Numbered from the stretch's first letter, positions 18,156-27,752 are shown. The stretch: 64,000 bases of DNA from Parachlamydiaceae bacterium (GCA_030147755.1 JASBUW010000164.1:1-64000); one strand, 5' to 3'. Program-made: numbers and translations. The notes: generated from the sequence alone by a model not told the origin.

Positions 18156-18204
18156 AATATAGAATTGTTGTGTAGATAGTTATTTAATGCAACATCAGGT
18201 GTAA

Positions 18205-18468
18205 TTAATTTTTTGAATCAGCGTTTATTCCTAAAATCTGAAGGGCATGTGGGTTGTCTTTGAGTGCTTCATCTAAGATTCTCTCGTCAAGCTTCCAAGG
18301 CTTCTCGTATTTCTCTAAAATAGCAATAGCTATATGATTGCCCTTCAAAGCTTTTTCAATAATGGAGCTTTTAATAGTTTCCTCTTTCCAAGCCATATAT
18401 CCTGCAAATGAGAGAGCAACAAAAAACATGATACCTGGGAACCAGAAGAACTTGAGGAATTTTTTCAT
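18205..18468 (-). CDS. Small single-pass membrane protein
   Basis: 87 residues from ATG 18468, which follows GAAGG by about 9 bases; a start at 18507 lacks a site. The N-terminus MKKFLKFFWFPGIMFFVALSF is a positively charged membrane anchor or uncleaved signal. The soluble tail contains two related helical stretches (IIEKALKGNHIAIAIL and RILDEALKDNPHALQIL), like short ankyrin- or Sel1-type helices. No function is known. It lies between the zinc-ribbon and XRE genes on the same strand. Confidence 0.6.
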   Translation of the reverse strand: MKKFLKFFWFPGIMFFVALSFAGYMAWKEETIKSSIIEKALKGNHIAIAILEKYEKPWKLDERILDEALKDNPHALQILGINADSKN

Positions 18469-18574
18469 TTCAAAACACCTTCTTTGTGCAAGACGACGAT
18501 TTTGCATTTAGATGATTTTTTAAGCTAGATCGAAAATTTTCTTGAAAGAAAGAAGATGCTTAGAAATTAAATAG

Positions 18575-18832
18575 TTACTTAGATTTTTTGGAGGGCAATT
18601 CTGGAATGAGGTCTCTTGGATGACAGCCTAATGTTTTAGCAAACACAAATATGTTCTCCAATGATAAGTTCCGCTCACCCCGTTCAACGCTACCTACATA
18701 AGTGCGGTGAAGCCCACTTCTGAAAGCTAGCTCTTCTTGAGAGATGCCGACAGATTGCCTTTGCGCACGCAAAAGCATTCCAAATTCTTGCCTTATCCTC
18801 TCTTTGTCTTTTTCTGAAAAGCAGTTATCCAT
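18575..18832 (-). CDS. XRE-family helix-turn-helix regulator
   Basis: About 85 residues from ATG 18832 with a GAGGG site; the frame can extend to 18952 but the added 40 residues look non-coding. A lambda-repressor-like HTH fills the protein: LLRAQRQSVGISQEELAFRSGL, with recognition helix LHRTYVGSVERGERN, then the closing helices SLENIFVFAKTLGC. The size and single domain resemble controller proteins of restriction-modification loci. It is divergent from a nuclease gene at 19023, with a shared 190-base promoter region, which fits control of that gene. Confidence 0.8.
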   Translation of the reverse strand: MDNCFSEKDKERIRQEFGMLLRAQRQSVGISQEELAFRSGLHRTYVGSVERGERNLSLENIFVFAKTLGCHPRDLIPELPSKKSK

Positions 18833-19022
18833 CCTACCCTCTAAGTTTTTTAGAGTAAAGATATGCCTTATCTGAGTCGACAGACGTTGAGTAGACAGAC
18901 TTAAGATGTTCTGTATCATATAGTTGAAAAGTTTCTTTATAGTTGATCTCAAAGTAATTTTTTGTCACTAAAGGCTTTATATAGAAAAATACATCTAAGC
19001 ATCGATTGCAAAATGATTTAAA

Positions 19023-19560
19023 ATGATAAATGAACTAGATACTCTGATTCATAAGATGCTAAATAAACGATTGCAAATTTTAGAATTAGAAGAACAGCTT
19101 ACAAACTTTCATCAGCGTAAGCCTAAATTCGATCCACCCTATGATAGCCCTATTGAAAATGATTTTGCTTACAATATCGTCAAATACTTAGATAAGGGTG
19201 TTATTTTTGATAAACAAATTTCAGTAGACACAGTTTGTGGTCGCTTCAGACTGGATTTTATTGCTCATCGATCACGAAGACGCATCGGATTTGAATGTGA
19301 TGGGAAAGAGTTTCATGACAATGATGTTGGTTGCTCTGCACGCGACAGGTGGAGAGATGCCTTGATTCTTGAAACTGGAGCCGTTGAAGTGATTTATCGG
19401 TTCCCTGGGAAGGAATCTTGTATACAACATTAATGATTGCCTATTTATCTTAGCAGCCTGTGAACCTCAGCTATTTTCAGTAAGAGAGCTTATAAAATTA
19501 AATCAACTTGCTTCATATGATGTTATAAAAAAGCTCAGTCAAATTCTGTTTCATAATTAA
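19023..19560 (+). pseudogene. PD-(D/E)XK (Vsr/DUF559-like) nuclease, frameshifted
   Basis: The first frame runs 19023-19433 (136 residues). It starts with a coiled helix, then SPIENDFAYNIVKYL with the first Glu, RFRLDFIAH with the Asp, and GFECDGKEFH with the E-x-D pair: the active-site layout of Vsr- and DUF559-type endonucleases. After VIYRFPGK the frame breaks, while the +1 frame from 19414 continues with a credible C-terminus (NLVYNINDCLFILAACEPQ) and runs to a TAA at 19560. One extra base in the run CCCTGGGAAGG explains it. Either the gene is recently inactivated or there is a read error. The 3' end overlaps the broken integrase, so a recombination joint lies near 19545-19555. Confidence 0.7.
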
Positions 19561-20447
19561 ATGCTCCGGAACTTTATTTTTAGCTGCACTTGTTGCAAAA
19601 CCCGCTCTTAAGCTATGTCCAGAAACAGCATTCACCTCTTTTTGGATAAAAAAGTATCTTTTCACAATCAAAGCGACAGCATGTCCAGAAAGCCGTTTCG
19701 CTATAAGTTGGCCATGACGATTAATTGGACAAAAGAGAGGACCTGTTTGAATATTTGAAACTTCTAACCAATCTTTCAAAGCTCTCACAGGGCACGTCAA
19801 AGGATTTCCTCCATAAGGAATGGCTTTTTCTATACCCTCTCCTTCTTGATCAGTTTTAGATTTACGCATAAGGGCTACAAAGCCATCACGATTAAACTTT
19901 AAATCTTCTATATTCAAATGAACTAATTCAGAGCGCCGAAAAGCCCCTGCAAAGCCCAAGAGAAGTAAAGCTCGATCACGAATACCTATCAAATAAGGTT
20001 GTCCCTTTTTAACAATGGCAATATGAGGAATAATAGCCTTCAAATCCTCTGTTAAAAGCGGTTCTTTCTGACAAGGGCGGTTATTAAAACTGTTGCGAAT
20101 CCCCTTTAGAACCTTTTGTAGAGAGGGATGTTGAATATTGACAACTATATTTTGCGCTTCATACGCATCGCGGATGCCATTAAGATAACAGACTAAAGAA
20201 GCAATTTTCAAATCCCCTTTAGTTGCCTTTTCAGATAGATAAAAAGCCAAAAGCGCTTCTTTTCTTGAGAAGAAAGAGGATCGATATTTTTTTGAGTACA
20301 CCAGTTGTAAAATGATTTCCAACCATACTGATAAGTACGTCTCGTATTAGCAGACGAAGCTTTGGAAGCAAAATCCAAAGCTAAATAAGCCAAGTCTTGC
20401 AACGTAATAATTTCCTGCGCCTCTTCTTTCAAAGTAAGATCGTGCAT
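19513..20447 (-). pseudogene. Chlamydial plasmid-type integrase, frameshifted and 3'-truncated
   Basis: The N-terminal domain begins at 20447 (ANTRRTYQYGWKSFYNWC) and reads to about 20275. It then continues one frame over (SRKEALLAFYLSEKATKGD) into the catalytic domain: GAFRRSELVHL, a LTCPVRALKDWL segment and HSLRAGFATS. After EHLIMKQ the family sequence stops and 10 unrelated residues follow, so the last His and the nucleophile Tyr are missing. It is related to the intact integrase at 12630-13574. A one-base shift in the purine run near 20262-20278 and a recombination joint near 19550 make it inactive. It must have depended on the site at 20485-20518 if that is its target. Confidence 0.8.
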
Positions 20448-20484
20448 ATTCCAGAACCAAAACTCAAAATAATTTCTTCATTTT

Positions 20485-20518
20485 CTAACTTACGTTAATT
20501 AAAGTTAACGGAACTAAA
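20485..20518. repeat. loxP-like 13-8-13 inverted repeat, putative integrase site 2
   Basis: Arms CTAACTTACGTTA (20485-20497) and TAACGGAACTAAA (20506-20518) flank the 8-bp spacer ATTAAAGT, 38 bases before the start of the broken integrase. The right arm agrees with site 1 at TAACGGAAC-Y-AA. The arms match each other less well than in site 1. Confidence 0.5.
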
Positions 20519-20561
20519 AATTATTTTTCAATCTTTACATCCTCAAAATGCAACCATTGAT

Positions 20562-20596
20562 AAATTTAGCAACTCATGTATTGACTTGCTAAATTT
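20562..20596. repeat. Inverted repeat AAATTTAGCAA / TTGCTAAATTT
   Basis: Perfect 11-bp arms (20562-20572 and 20586-20596) with a 13-base centre, in the intergenic region between the broken integrase and the gene at 20718. It may be an operator or an accessory recombinase-binding site. Confidence 0.45.
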
Positions 20597-20717
20597 GTTG
20601 ATGTAATATTCTTTTGAATTTAAATGGAAGTGGCGTGCATTGGATAGATTTGCAAACGATTTTATGTCCAGTTCTCTAAGTGCTGTGATAAAGTAGCTAA
20701 TAAGTTAAGAGGTCTAA

Positions 20718-21065
20718 ATGAACATGCTTGATATCTACCATTCAAATATAAAGACGCTAAAAGAACTTACTTGCAATCGTGATCTTAATGATGCCTCTAA
20801 TCAACTTCCGTTACTAGATTATCTCACATCTTTGTTCAGTAACGAATCAATAGATCAAAATTTTTTTATTTGGCCTAGTGTAGAACGACTCTTTACTCAG
20901 TTTTTCGCCTCTCTAGATCAAAATTTGGAATTTGAGGCGGGTAAAGTGTTTCATCTAGGGCGGTTTTACATTGCCAGATGTATGGTGTCTCTAAGGTTTT
21001 ACGAAACTCAGCAGGTAGTGTATCGGCTTCTTGTACAACTTAAGAAGCGTTTTCCTTGTCTATAG
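20718..21065 (+). CDS. Hypothetical protein
   Basis: A 115-residue protein with a good ribosome site (AAGAGG, then ATG). It appears to be all alpha helix, with an Asp/Leu-rich N-terminus, an aromatic middle (NFFIWPSVERLFTQFFASL) and a basic C-terminus (LLVQLKKRFPCL). There is no signal peptide or recognised domain. It stands alone between a broken integrase and a hairpin element. Confidence 0.55.
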   Translation: MNMLDIYHSNIKTLKELTCNRDLNDASNQLPLLDYLTSLFSNESIDQNFFIWPSVERLFTQFFASLDQNLEFEAGKVFHLGRFYIARCMVSLRFYETQQVVYRLLVQLKKRFPCL

Positions 21066-21521
21066 ATACCTTCTCAACCGAAAGGTCCTTATGGAATGAT
21101 TATTGCTTGAGAAAATTTGGGAGCTAGTAAATGCAGACTAAATTTATCACAATGTTGCGTTTGGCATGTGTAGAATTGAAAAATGCTGTACATAAGTACA
21201 AGATAAATTCAATTTTTCAATTCTACACATGTCAATTTAGATGAGGACAGGGAACATGGGCTTGTTACGATGCTGGACATGTTGGCATGCAATCGATTCC
21301 TGACCTCCGATCAATACGCGATCGATCGACTGTTAGTAATGCGTCCATTAATTCCCCGAATTTATCCTTTTACTTCTCTCCCAGTTTTCTGAAGAAATAA
21401 AGATAGATGCGTATTTGACTAAAGCCGCTAATTGACATTTCGCTGTTTTAATTAAAAACATCTATCATGAATTTCAGGATATCGTTCATAAAAAGATCGC
21501 ATAATAAATGTCTTCATAACG
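21066..21521. other. Intergenic with large hairpin; no convincing gene
   Basis: Apart from the hairpin at 21165-21231, the stretch 21250-21380 is slightly richer in G+C and has only short frames, for example 21264 onward, coding about 36 residues. I see no family in it; it may be decayed mobile DNA. Confidence 0.4.
21165..21231. repeat. Large perfect hairpin (20-bp stem, 27-base loop)
   Basis: CATGTGTAGAATTGAAAAAT (21165-21184) is repeated inverted at 21212-21231; with one mismatch the stem grows to about 24 bp. The loop holds a second small inverted repeat (GTAC...GTAC). The stem shares the core TAGAATTGAA with the larger hairpin at 63201-63314. Confidence 0.6.
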
Positions 21522-24500
21522 CTAAGAACTCCTTGGAGAGAGCCAAGTCCATCCTGGCAATGATTCCAAAAGCTTAATTTTCTCTTGAGAAAGTTTTTTG
21601 CCATATGATTGCTTCGTATAAGAATATTTCTGATTACGCACCCAGATTCCTAAGGTAAAATCCCCTTCCATATGCTTAGCTGAGACATTAGCATGTCCTT
21701 CTCTATACACATACTTTTTCAAAATATTAAAACCTTCGTACCAACGATCAGTTTTTACATCCCAAGACCATTTTGGTAAGGATTCAAAGAATTCTATTTT
21801 TTCTTGAGGGAGAGTATTCTTGTTATATTCGTATCTCCAAATTCCAATCCATCTCCCAAGTTCAAAACCATCTTCAATATGTGAATTAACAACTCGAGCA
21901 TGCCCTTCTCTTGCACAAAAATTAATTAGTAATTGTTTTCCTCTTTCCCAACGTCCTTGCATTCCATCCCAAAACCATCCAGGATAAGATTCTAATTTTT
22001 TCCGATGTTCCTCTGTTAGTTTATGCTTAGAATGAGTGTTGTTGGCGGCAAGACGTTTTAAAGCAATCCATTTCCCTAGTTTGAAACCATTTTCTATATG
22101 CTCTGTAGGGACTAAGGCATGACCTTCACGTTTAACGAACGAATCAAGAGCATTGAATCCTTCATTGTTTTTGTCGTCAAAAACTATCCAAGACCAGCCT
22201 GGAAATGATACTAGTTTGTTAATTTTTTCTTTACATAGGGCTTTTTTAGAATATCCATCTCTTTGAGTTTTCACCCAAGTGCCTAAACCAAACTCATCCA
22301 TTTTAAAACTGCTTGTTGGACGAGCATGACCGTAAATTTTGACGAATTTTTCTAAAATCGAATACCCATATTCCCATATTTGTTCATTTATGCTTTGCCA
22401 AGACCATTCTGGGAAAGATTCAAAAAAAAGCACTTCGTCATCAAGTAATTCTCTTTTATGATAAAGGTCCTTTTTCTGTTTAAGCCAAATACCTAATGGA
22501 AAATTATTTTCTTTATGAGTGGTAGGGACTCGGAAATGATTTTCCCGTTCAAAATAAGCTCTTAATGCATTCTGTCCTTGGATTTTCCTCGAATCATTAT
22601 AATCCCAGTACCAAAAAGGAAGTGACTCTAGTTTTTCTTGTCTTTCTGAGGACATTTTTTGATTTTTAAAAGCTCTTCTTTGTACAGACGTCCAAGAGCT
22701 TAAATTAAAATCCCCAATGCAATGGTTAAATGGTAAATTTAAATGGCCGTTCTTCTGAAGAAAACTTTTAAGAAGCTCAAATCCTTGCATCCAATATGCT
22801 TCCAAAGCGTCCCATGCCCAACCAGAAAGGAATTCTAAGCGTTTGATATATGCATTATTTAACTCTTTGTTATTATAACTTTTCCTCTGGTTCGAAATCC
22901 AAGAACCCAGATTGTATCCTTCATATTGAATTTTAGTATTAGTTGGCGCTTTGCCAAACTTTTCTATGTATCTCAGAAGCAAACCATAGTAGAATTCCCA
23001 ATTAGTAGAGCACCTGTCGACAATTTTCAGTTTCAGAGAGTCGCTAAATTCAACTCCTATTGAAACCGGAAGGTCTATTGTGATTTTTCCTAATTTGGGA
23101 GGCTGCCTATACAATCTTCTTCCTAATTCTAAGCGTAGGTGATCAAGTTCTTCTACTAAAATATCATCATGAGCTCTCAAAGCATTTAAAACTTTCCAAA
23201 TAGGTTTGAAGCAAGATTGTTCTAAATTCGATGTGGCGTCTTCATTGTCATCAATGAAGATAGGGATTATGATGTGACCGATTTGCTTATTAGGCGCCTT
23301 TCTAATCGCTCTGCCAACAGCTTGGATAATATCAATCTGAGATCCTTTGGGATCAATAAAGGCAACTCCATTCAACGTGGGAACGTCAACCCCTTCAGAC
23401 AAGCATCTTACATTAGCTAAGATCCCAGATTTCCCAAGCTCTATTTCTTTGAAGAGTTGCATAACAGATTTTCTTTTAGTTTGTTGCATTTCACCGAAAA
23501 TCGTCCCATAAAATCCAATGTTTGGTCGTTCATTAATAGGGATTAACTGCAGCGTCCTTGGAAAGGTATTTACGAAATCGCTTGCTCCGCTTTTCTTGCT
23601 GTGGAATGTTATAAGCCTTTGAAGGTTGTACTTTTTAATTATCTTTGATATTAAAATCTGACTAGCCACTGTTCTTGCATCAGTCTCATGTTCATAATGA
23701 CCTATAGAAACGAATCGACCCTTTTCTGCATATTCACGATAAGTAGTATTATCCATAACAGAGATTAGAACTTCATAATCGCTTAACAAATCTTGCGAAA
23801 TCGCAGCTGAGAAAGAGAGTTTGTGAAAAACAGGACCAAACTTCTCTTCATCATCCATTGAGAGAATACAGTGTTCAAACTCTTGAGCTTTAGTTTTTAC
23901 GTGGTCAGAGAAGATTTTGGGGGTAGCAGTCATAAATAGCTTGCGACATGTTCTGATGCCATTTGTTTCAAAGATGGTTGCAAATTCACTATTAGCGGTA
24001 CCAGTGCAACGATGAGCTTCATCAGCAATAGTAATGTCAAAGGTCAGATGCTTATTTAATGCGCATAGTTCCTTGATAACAGGAGAGGAGTGGTAAGTTG
24101 AAAAAATCACCTTAGGAATGCCGATAGATGATGAGAAGTAGTTTTGAATTGCTTGGGGGTTGGTGGTGGTTGGAAAACCTAACTCATAGAGACTGGTTAC
24201 CATTTGATCGTTATCACCTACCGTGGAATCTGAGCAGACGAAGATAGGGATAAAATTGGTAGTGGCATTTGCAACCCATTCTTGGTAAAGCTGAGATACA
24301 AGAGAGATCGAAGGGACTAAAACCAAAGTATTTTGAGATTTAAGCGCTTCTGCTATCCAAAGACCTACAAGAGTTTTTCCTGTTCCACAGGCCATGTGTA
24401 GTTGACCCCTGTCATGGCTTTCAAAGCCTTCAAGAATCGATGAAATAGCTTTTTCTTGGTGAGGTCTCGGGGTTTTAAGCTTTCTGACTAACTGAGGTTG

Positions 24501-24953
24501 TAAATGTTCTATGGAAGTCGGCCACTGAAGAGAAGAATCTAATAGATGCTCTAAGGAGCAAATGCCCACTTGTTTTTCTTGCGCAGCGATTACTTCACGT
24601 GCATTATTTCCTAAACGATCAGTTGTGCAGATTAACAGACGATAAGAAATTACTTTTCTAGAGGATTCACTTAAGAATTTATCGACGTCTTCCTTAGTAA
24701 CATAATAGTTTTCATCATAGCATTTGGCTTGGATAGCCCAAAACTCTCCAGTGTGCGTTTCTGCAATTAAATCAATCCCTTTGTCTCTACCCCAGTTATT
24801 CGGCCAATCTTTCCAAAGCCATACCTTTTTCAGTTGAGCACTGTAAGTCGGATCATTTTCCAGGAACCATTTGGAGTATAATTCAAAAACCTTACCTCTT
24901 TCTGTAGGAGAGATATTAAATAAGTATTCAAATAAATATTTACTATTCGACAT
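21522..24953 (-). CDS. Restriction-type nuclease-helicase with seven C-terminal HA repeats
   Basis: A 1143-residue protein. Residues about 50-120 are a PD-(D/E)XK Mrr-like nuclease domain (DKGIDLIAE, then WAIQAKCYDE). A superfamily II helicase follows: Q-like RPHQEKAI, motif I ACGTGKT (about 189), II DEAH (about 311), III MTATPK, and V-VI SEGVDVPTLN with QAVGRAIRK. From about 640 onward come seven helicase-associated (HA) repeats of 65-70 residues (GHARVV, LGRWIGIWR, LPKWSWD patterns). Proteins of this build resemble type I/III restriction ATPases and are known as bacterial 'DEAD/DEAH helicase plus HA' proteins. A DNA-defence or plasmid-stability role is inferred. No methylase partner is adjacent. 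Confidence 0.85.
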   Translation of the reverse strand: MSNSKYLFEYLFNISPTERGKVFELYSKWFLENDPTYSAQLKKVWLWKDWPNNWGRDKGIDLIAETHTGEFWAIQAKCYDENYYVTKEDVDKFLSESSRKVISYRLLICTTDRLGNNAREVIAAQEKQVGICSLEHLLDSSLQWPTSIEHLQPQLVRKLKTPRPHQEKAISSILEGFESHDRGQLHMACGTGKTLVGLWIAEALKSQNTLVLVPSISLVSQLYQEWVANATTNFIPIFVCSDSTVGDNDQMVTSLYELGFPTTTNPQAIQNYFSSSIGIPKVIFSTYHSSPVIKELCALNKHLTFDITIADEAHRCTGTANSEFATIFETNGIRTCRKLFMTATPKIFSDHVKTKAQEFEHCILSMDDEEKFGPVFHKLSFSAAISQDLLSDYEVLISVMDNTTYREYAEKGRFVSIGHYEHETDARTVASQILISKIIKKYNLQRLITFHSKKSGASDFVNTFPRTLQLIPINERPNIGFYGTIFGEMQQTKRKSVMQLFKEIELGKSGILANVRCLSEGVDVPTLNGVAFIDPKGSQIDIIQAVGRAIRKAPNKQIGHIIIPIFIDDNEDATSNLEQSCFKPIWKVLNALRAHDDILVEELDHLRLELGRRLYRQPPKLGKITIDLPVSIGVEFSDSLKLKIVDRCSTNWEFYYGLLLRYIEKFGKAPTNTKIQYEGYNLGSWISNQRKSYNNKELNNAYIKRLEFLSGWAWDALEAYWMQGFELLKSFLQKNGHLNLPFNHCIGDFNLSSWTSVQRRAFKNQKMSSERQEKLESLPFWYWDYNDSRKIQGQNALRAYFERENHFRVPTTHKENNFPLGIWLKQKKDLYHKRELLDDEVLFFESFPEWSWQSINEQIWEYGYSILEKFVKIYGHARPTSSFKMDEFGLGTWVKTQRDGYSKKALCKEKINKLVSFPGWSWIVFDDKNNEGFNALDSFVKREGHALVPTEHIENGFKLGKWIALKRLAANNTHSKHKLTEEHRKKLESYPGWFWDGMQGRWERGKQLLINFCAREGHARVVNSHIEDGFELGRWIGIWRYEYNKNTLPQEKIEFFESLPKWSWDVKTDRWYEGFNILKKYVYREGHANVSAKHMEGDFTLGIWVRNQKYSYTKQSYGKKLSQEKIKLLESLPGWTWLSPRSS

Positions 24954-25004
24954 TTTTAAAAAACCAAAAACAGAATAAAATTCTTTTTATGAGACTTTGC
25001 TTTG

Positions 25005-26942
25005 TTATCGTTTTGCAACTTCTTGAATTAAAAGTTCATATGCACCCCAAGCACTTTTTTTAATGGCAAGATCCATTGGAGTCAATCCTTCTTTATTTTG
25101 TACCCACAGATTTGGTTGGAACTCCAACAATGTTCTTAAGACGTTAAGATCCGAGCTAAGCACAGCCTTGAAAACAGGAGTATCGCCATTTGCATCTTTG
25201 AAATTTGGATCAGCTCCACGTTCCTTTAGTTGTTTCATATACTCAATTCGTTGATTTGATACTGCCAAACTAAGAGGCGAAATCCCCTCACATAGTATGT
25301 TAGGAGATGCTCCTTTCGCTAGTAAAAAGCAAAAAATAGGATATTGATCATATTTCAATGCATGAAATAGAAGATCCGGAAATAAATCAATGTTGGCGCC
25401 TAATTCTATAAGATGCTTAAATATGCGAGGTTTTTTATAAATTAGTGCAAGATGTAAGGGAGATCGCCCTTGAATGTTTACTTGATTTGGATCAACTTCC
25501 ATTTCAACTAAGCGTTTGATCAACAGAATCGCTTCATCTTCATTATTTTGTATACCAGGATAATAGTGATGATTTAGCATTCCAAGTAAAGAGGTACCGT
25601 CTGTGCTACGAACATGTGGATTTGCACCAAAATCAAGTAACAAGTTCAATATTTTGATTTTCCCAATGCCCGCTGCCGTCTTAAGTGCATCATCAGTTGC
25701 TCTGGCACCTAACTTCAGTAAGTGATTTACTATTTCAGAAAACCCAAGAATTACCGCATGCTCTAATGGTGTATGCAGGCTGTTAGAAGAACCTATTTGA
25801 TATTCAATATCTGCACCAGCAGCAATGAGAGCATTGATTAACAAAAATTGTTGGTTTTCAATACACAAAGATAGTGGTGTAATCAGAGTCGAACTTCGCC
25901 CGCTGCTTCCCTGTGAATTTTTGAACACCTCGTTGACATTTGTGTTTTCTTTACTAATTAAAGTGTATGCAACGTCAATATATGCCTGTTCAATAGCATA
26001 ACACAACGGAGACATACCTTGCGAACGTCGATTAGACCTAAAATAATCCGAATAAAATTCAGTTAAGGAAGCTGGGCGATATGATATTTTAAAATCTAAG
26101 GAGTTGACCACACTGGGATAGGGAAGCACCATCTGAGGGCTATTAATCAAGTATGGTAGATTTATTACGCGCAGCTTATAATCCAAGGGAATAAGATTAT
26201 TAAATTCATATTTTCCTTGCTCGTCAGTCCAAGATAACGCAATAGATTTATTATTCAGTTCTATTGATACACACACATCGCTTAGTGATATATTTGAATG
26301 GGGATCAATCAGATATCCCATCACTGAACCTGGCAAATTCTCTCCAATTTCAAAATTAATTTGACGTGTTTCTGTTGACAGTTGTACCTCTACTGCATTT
26401 TGAGAAAAATTGAGATATTTTGCAGTTGAAGAACCAGCCACTGCATAAGAGGGAACATCAATCGATACTTTGTATTTGCCCGCTTTGAGCGCATCAAAAC
26501 GATATTGACCATGTTGATTCGTATATGTACAGACACTAGAATTGTCAAACGCAAGAATGACCGCCACTTCTGAGATAGGCTCTCCACTGACTATATGATA
26601 TACAGATCCATGAATTACTTTTGCTGATTCCAATGCAAAGTTAATTTCTTGATGCGCTCTAGCATTTCTTGGAATTGAAATACTTTGAGGATTTGCACTG
26701 GTTGATAAGTAGAGAGAAGGAACTTTAATTGAAATTGTATAAGTACCAACAGGCACATTCAAGAACTGATATTCACCTTTGATATCTGTTTTCTGCTGAC
26801 GAGGAGGATTGGTAGACAAAACAACATCCACATCGGATACTGGAGAATTTGCCTCTTGCACTTTTCCTTTTATATTGATTGCTAGCAATGACATTGGGAA
26901 AAATGTAATTGCGAATATCCATTTCAAAAATTTATGTCTCAT
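25005..26942 (-). CDS. Secreted ankyrin-repeat protein with N-terminal carboxypeptidase-regulatory-like domains
   Basis: About 645 residues from ATG 26942; a TTG one codon earlier is unlikely. A signal peptide (FLKWIFAITFFPMSLLA) is followed by three beta-sandwich domains of the carboxypeptidase-regulatory type, each with GEYQFLNVPVGTY-like strands (about 25-110, 110-200, 205-290). From about 310 to the end run some eight ankyrin repeats (TPLEHAVILGFSEIVNHLL, SPLHLALIYKKPRIFKHLI). Ankyrin proteins in intracellular bacteria often bind host proteins, and the sandwich domains fit a surface or secreted location. Host interaction is inference. Its 51-base distance to the helicase gene suggests independent expression. 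Confidence 0.85.
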   Translation of the reverse strand: MRHKFLKWIFAITFFPMSLLAINIKGKVQEANSPVSDVDVVLSTNPPRQQKTDIKGEYQFLNVPVGTYTISIKVPSLYLSTSANPQSISIPRNARAHQEINFALESAKVIHGSVYHIVSGEPISEVAVILAFDNSSVCTYTNQHGQYRFDALKAGKYKVSIDVPSYAVAGSSTAKYLNFSQNAVEVQLSTETRQINFEIGENLPGSVMGYLIDPHSNISLSDVCVSIELNNKSIALSWTDEQGKYEFNNLIPLDYKLRVINLPYLINSPQMVLPYPSVVNSLDFKISYRPASLTEFYSDYFRSNRRSQGMSPLCYAIEQAYIDVAYTLISKENTNVNEVFKNSQGSSGRSSTLITPLSLCIENQQFLLINALIAAGADIEYQIGSSNSLHTPLEHAVILGFSEIVNHLLKLGARATDDALKTAAGIGKIKILNLLLDFGANPHVRSTDGTSLLGMLNHHYYPGIQNNEDEAILLIKRLVEMEVDPNQVNIQGRSPLHLALIYKKPRIFKHLIELGANIDLFPDLLFHALKYDQYPIFCFLLAKGASPNILCEGISPLSLAVSNQRIEYMKQLKERGADPNFKDANGDTPVFKAVLSSDLNVLRTLLEFQPNLWVQNKEGLTPMDLAIKKSAWGAYELLIQEVAKR

Positions 26943-27089
26943 CAAAAATCTTTAACTGAAATTGAAGAAGTAAATTATATAAATAGTTTATTATCAATAC
27001 AATATAAATAAATTTTTGAAACAATTGCACTGTTTCTTTCAACCAATGTTTCTTGAAAATCCGTGTTTCATAGGCATTACAACATTTTG

Positions 27090-27126
27090 GTAGGCGATAA
27101 AGATTCGTGTAAAATTCACACAGAAA
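27090..27126. repeat. Insertion-sequence-end-like repeat, copy 2
   Basis: GGTAGGCGATAAAG followed by ATTCGTGTAAAATTCACAC, differing at only a few positions from the copy at 9834-9870. It is one terminus of a lost element or a scar. Confidence 0.5.
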
Positions 27127-27752
27127 AGCCTCGCGAATAAGTTTATTCGTGATGTTTAATTGATTGAGATACTCCTGATTGATATCATCAAAATTAACTT
27201 CAACCTATTACTTTATGGGATCAACTCATCAAATAGATAAGATTGCGCGCTACTACACAACGTCTGATAATGTTTAATCTCAAGTTTTTATTGATTTGTT
27301 AGCCAATAACTATTGCAACAATCGATATATTGATATTACAGACAAATCATAATACCAGCAAACTGGCTACAAACTTACTGTTATGTCTATGAATCTAAGA
27401 AAGAGTTTTGAAGCTTTATTTCCTTTTACCCAATTGATTTAAACATGATCCTATAGAACTACAAAATCCCCTAAGTCAATCAAATGAGTATTCCATCTAA
27501 TGCCTTGGTAAAAGGCTAAATATTCCTATGATAGCAATTCACTCTGCTTTTTTCATTATAAATGCGTTATTTACTTTATGATTTTCTAACAATTGCCATC
27601 TCTGTGTTATTCTCAAGAGTCCTTGATCTCAAAAACCCTTCTTGATAACTATAATTTGCTTAGATTTTCCTGAAGCAGGATAAACTTTAAAAAGTGCTTT
27701 TGCTAAAATTACAAAACACCTTATAAATAACCCTTAGCACTTTTAAGGCTTC

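Noticed and set aside
17701-18179. Plus-strand frames of 105-150 codons opposite the zinc-ribbon gene
   Set aside because: The minus strand encodes regular zinc-ribbon repeats; these are antisense shadows.
27200-27440. Short frames (about 18-21 codons) before the partition genes
   Set aside because: No ribosome site, no family resemblance and stops close by; probably decayed sequence.
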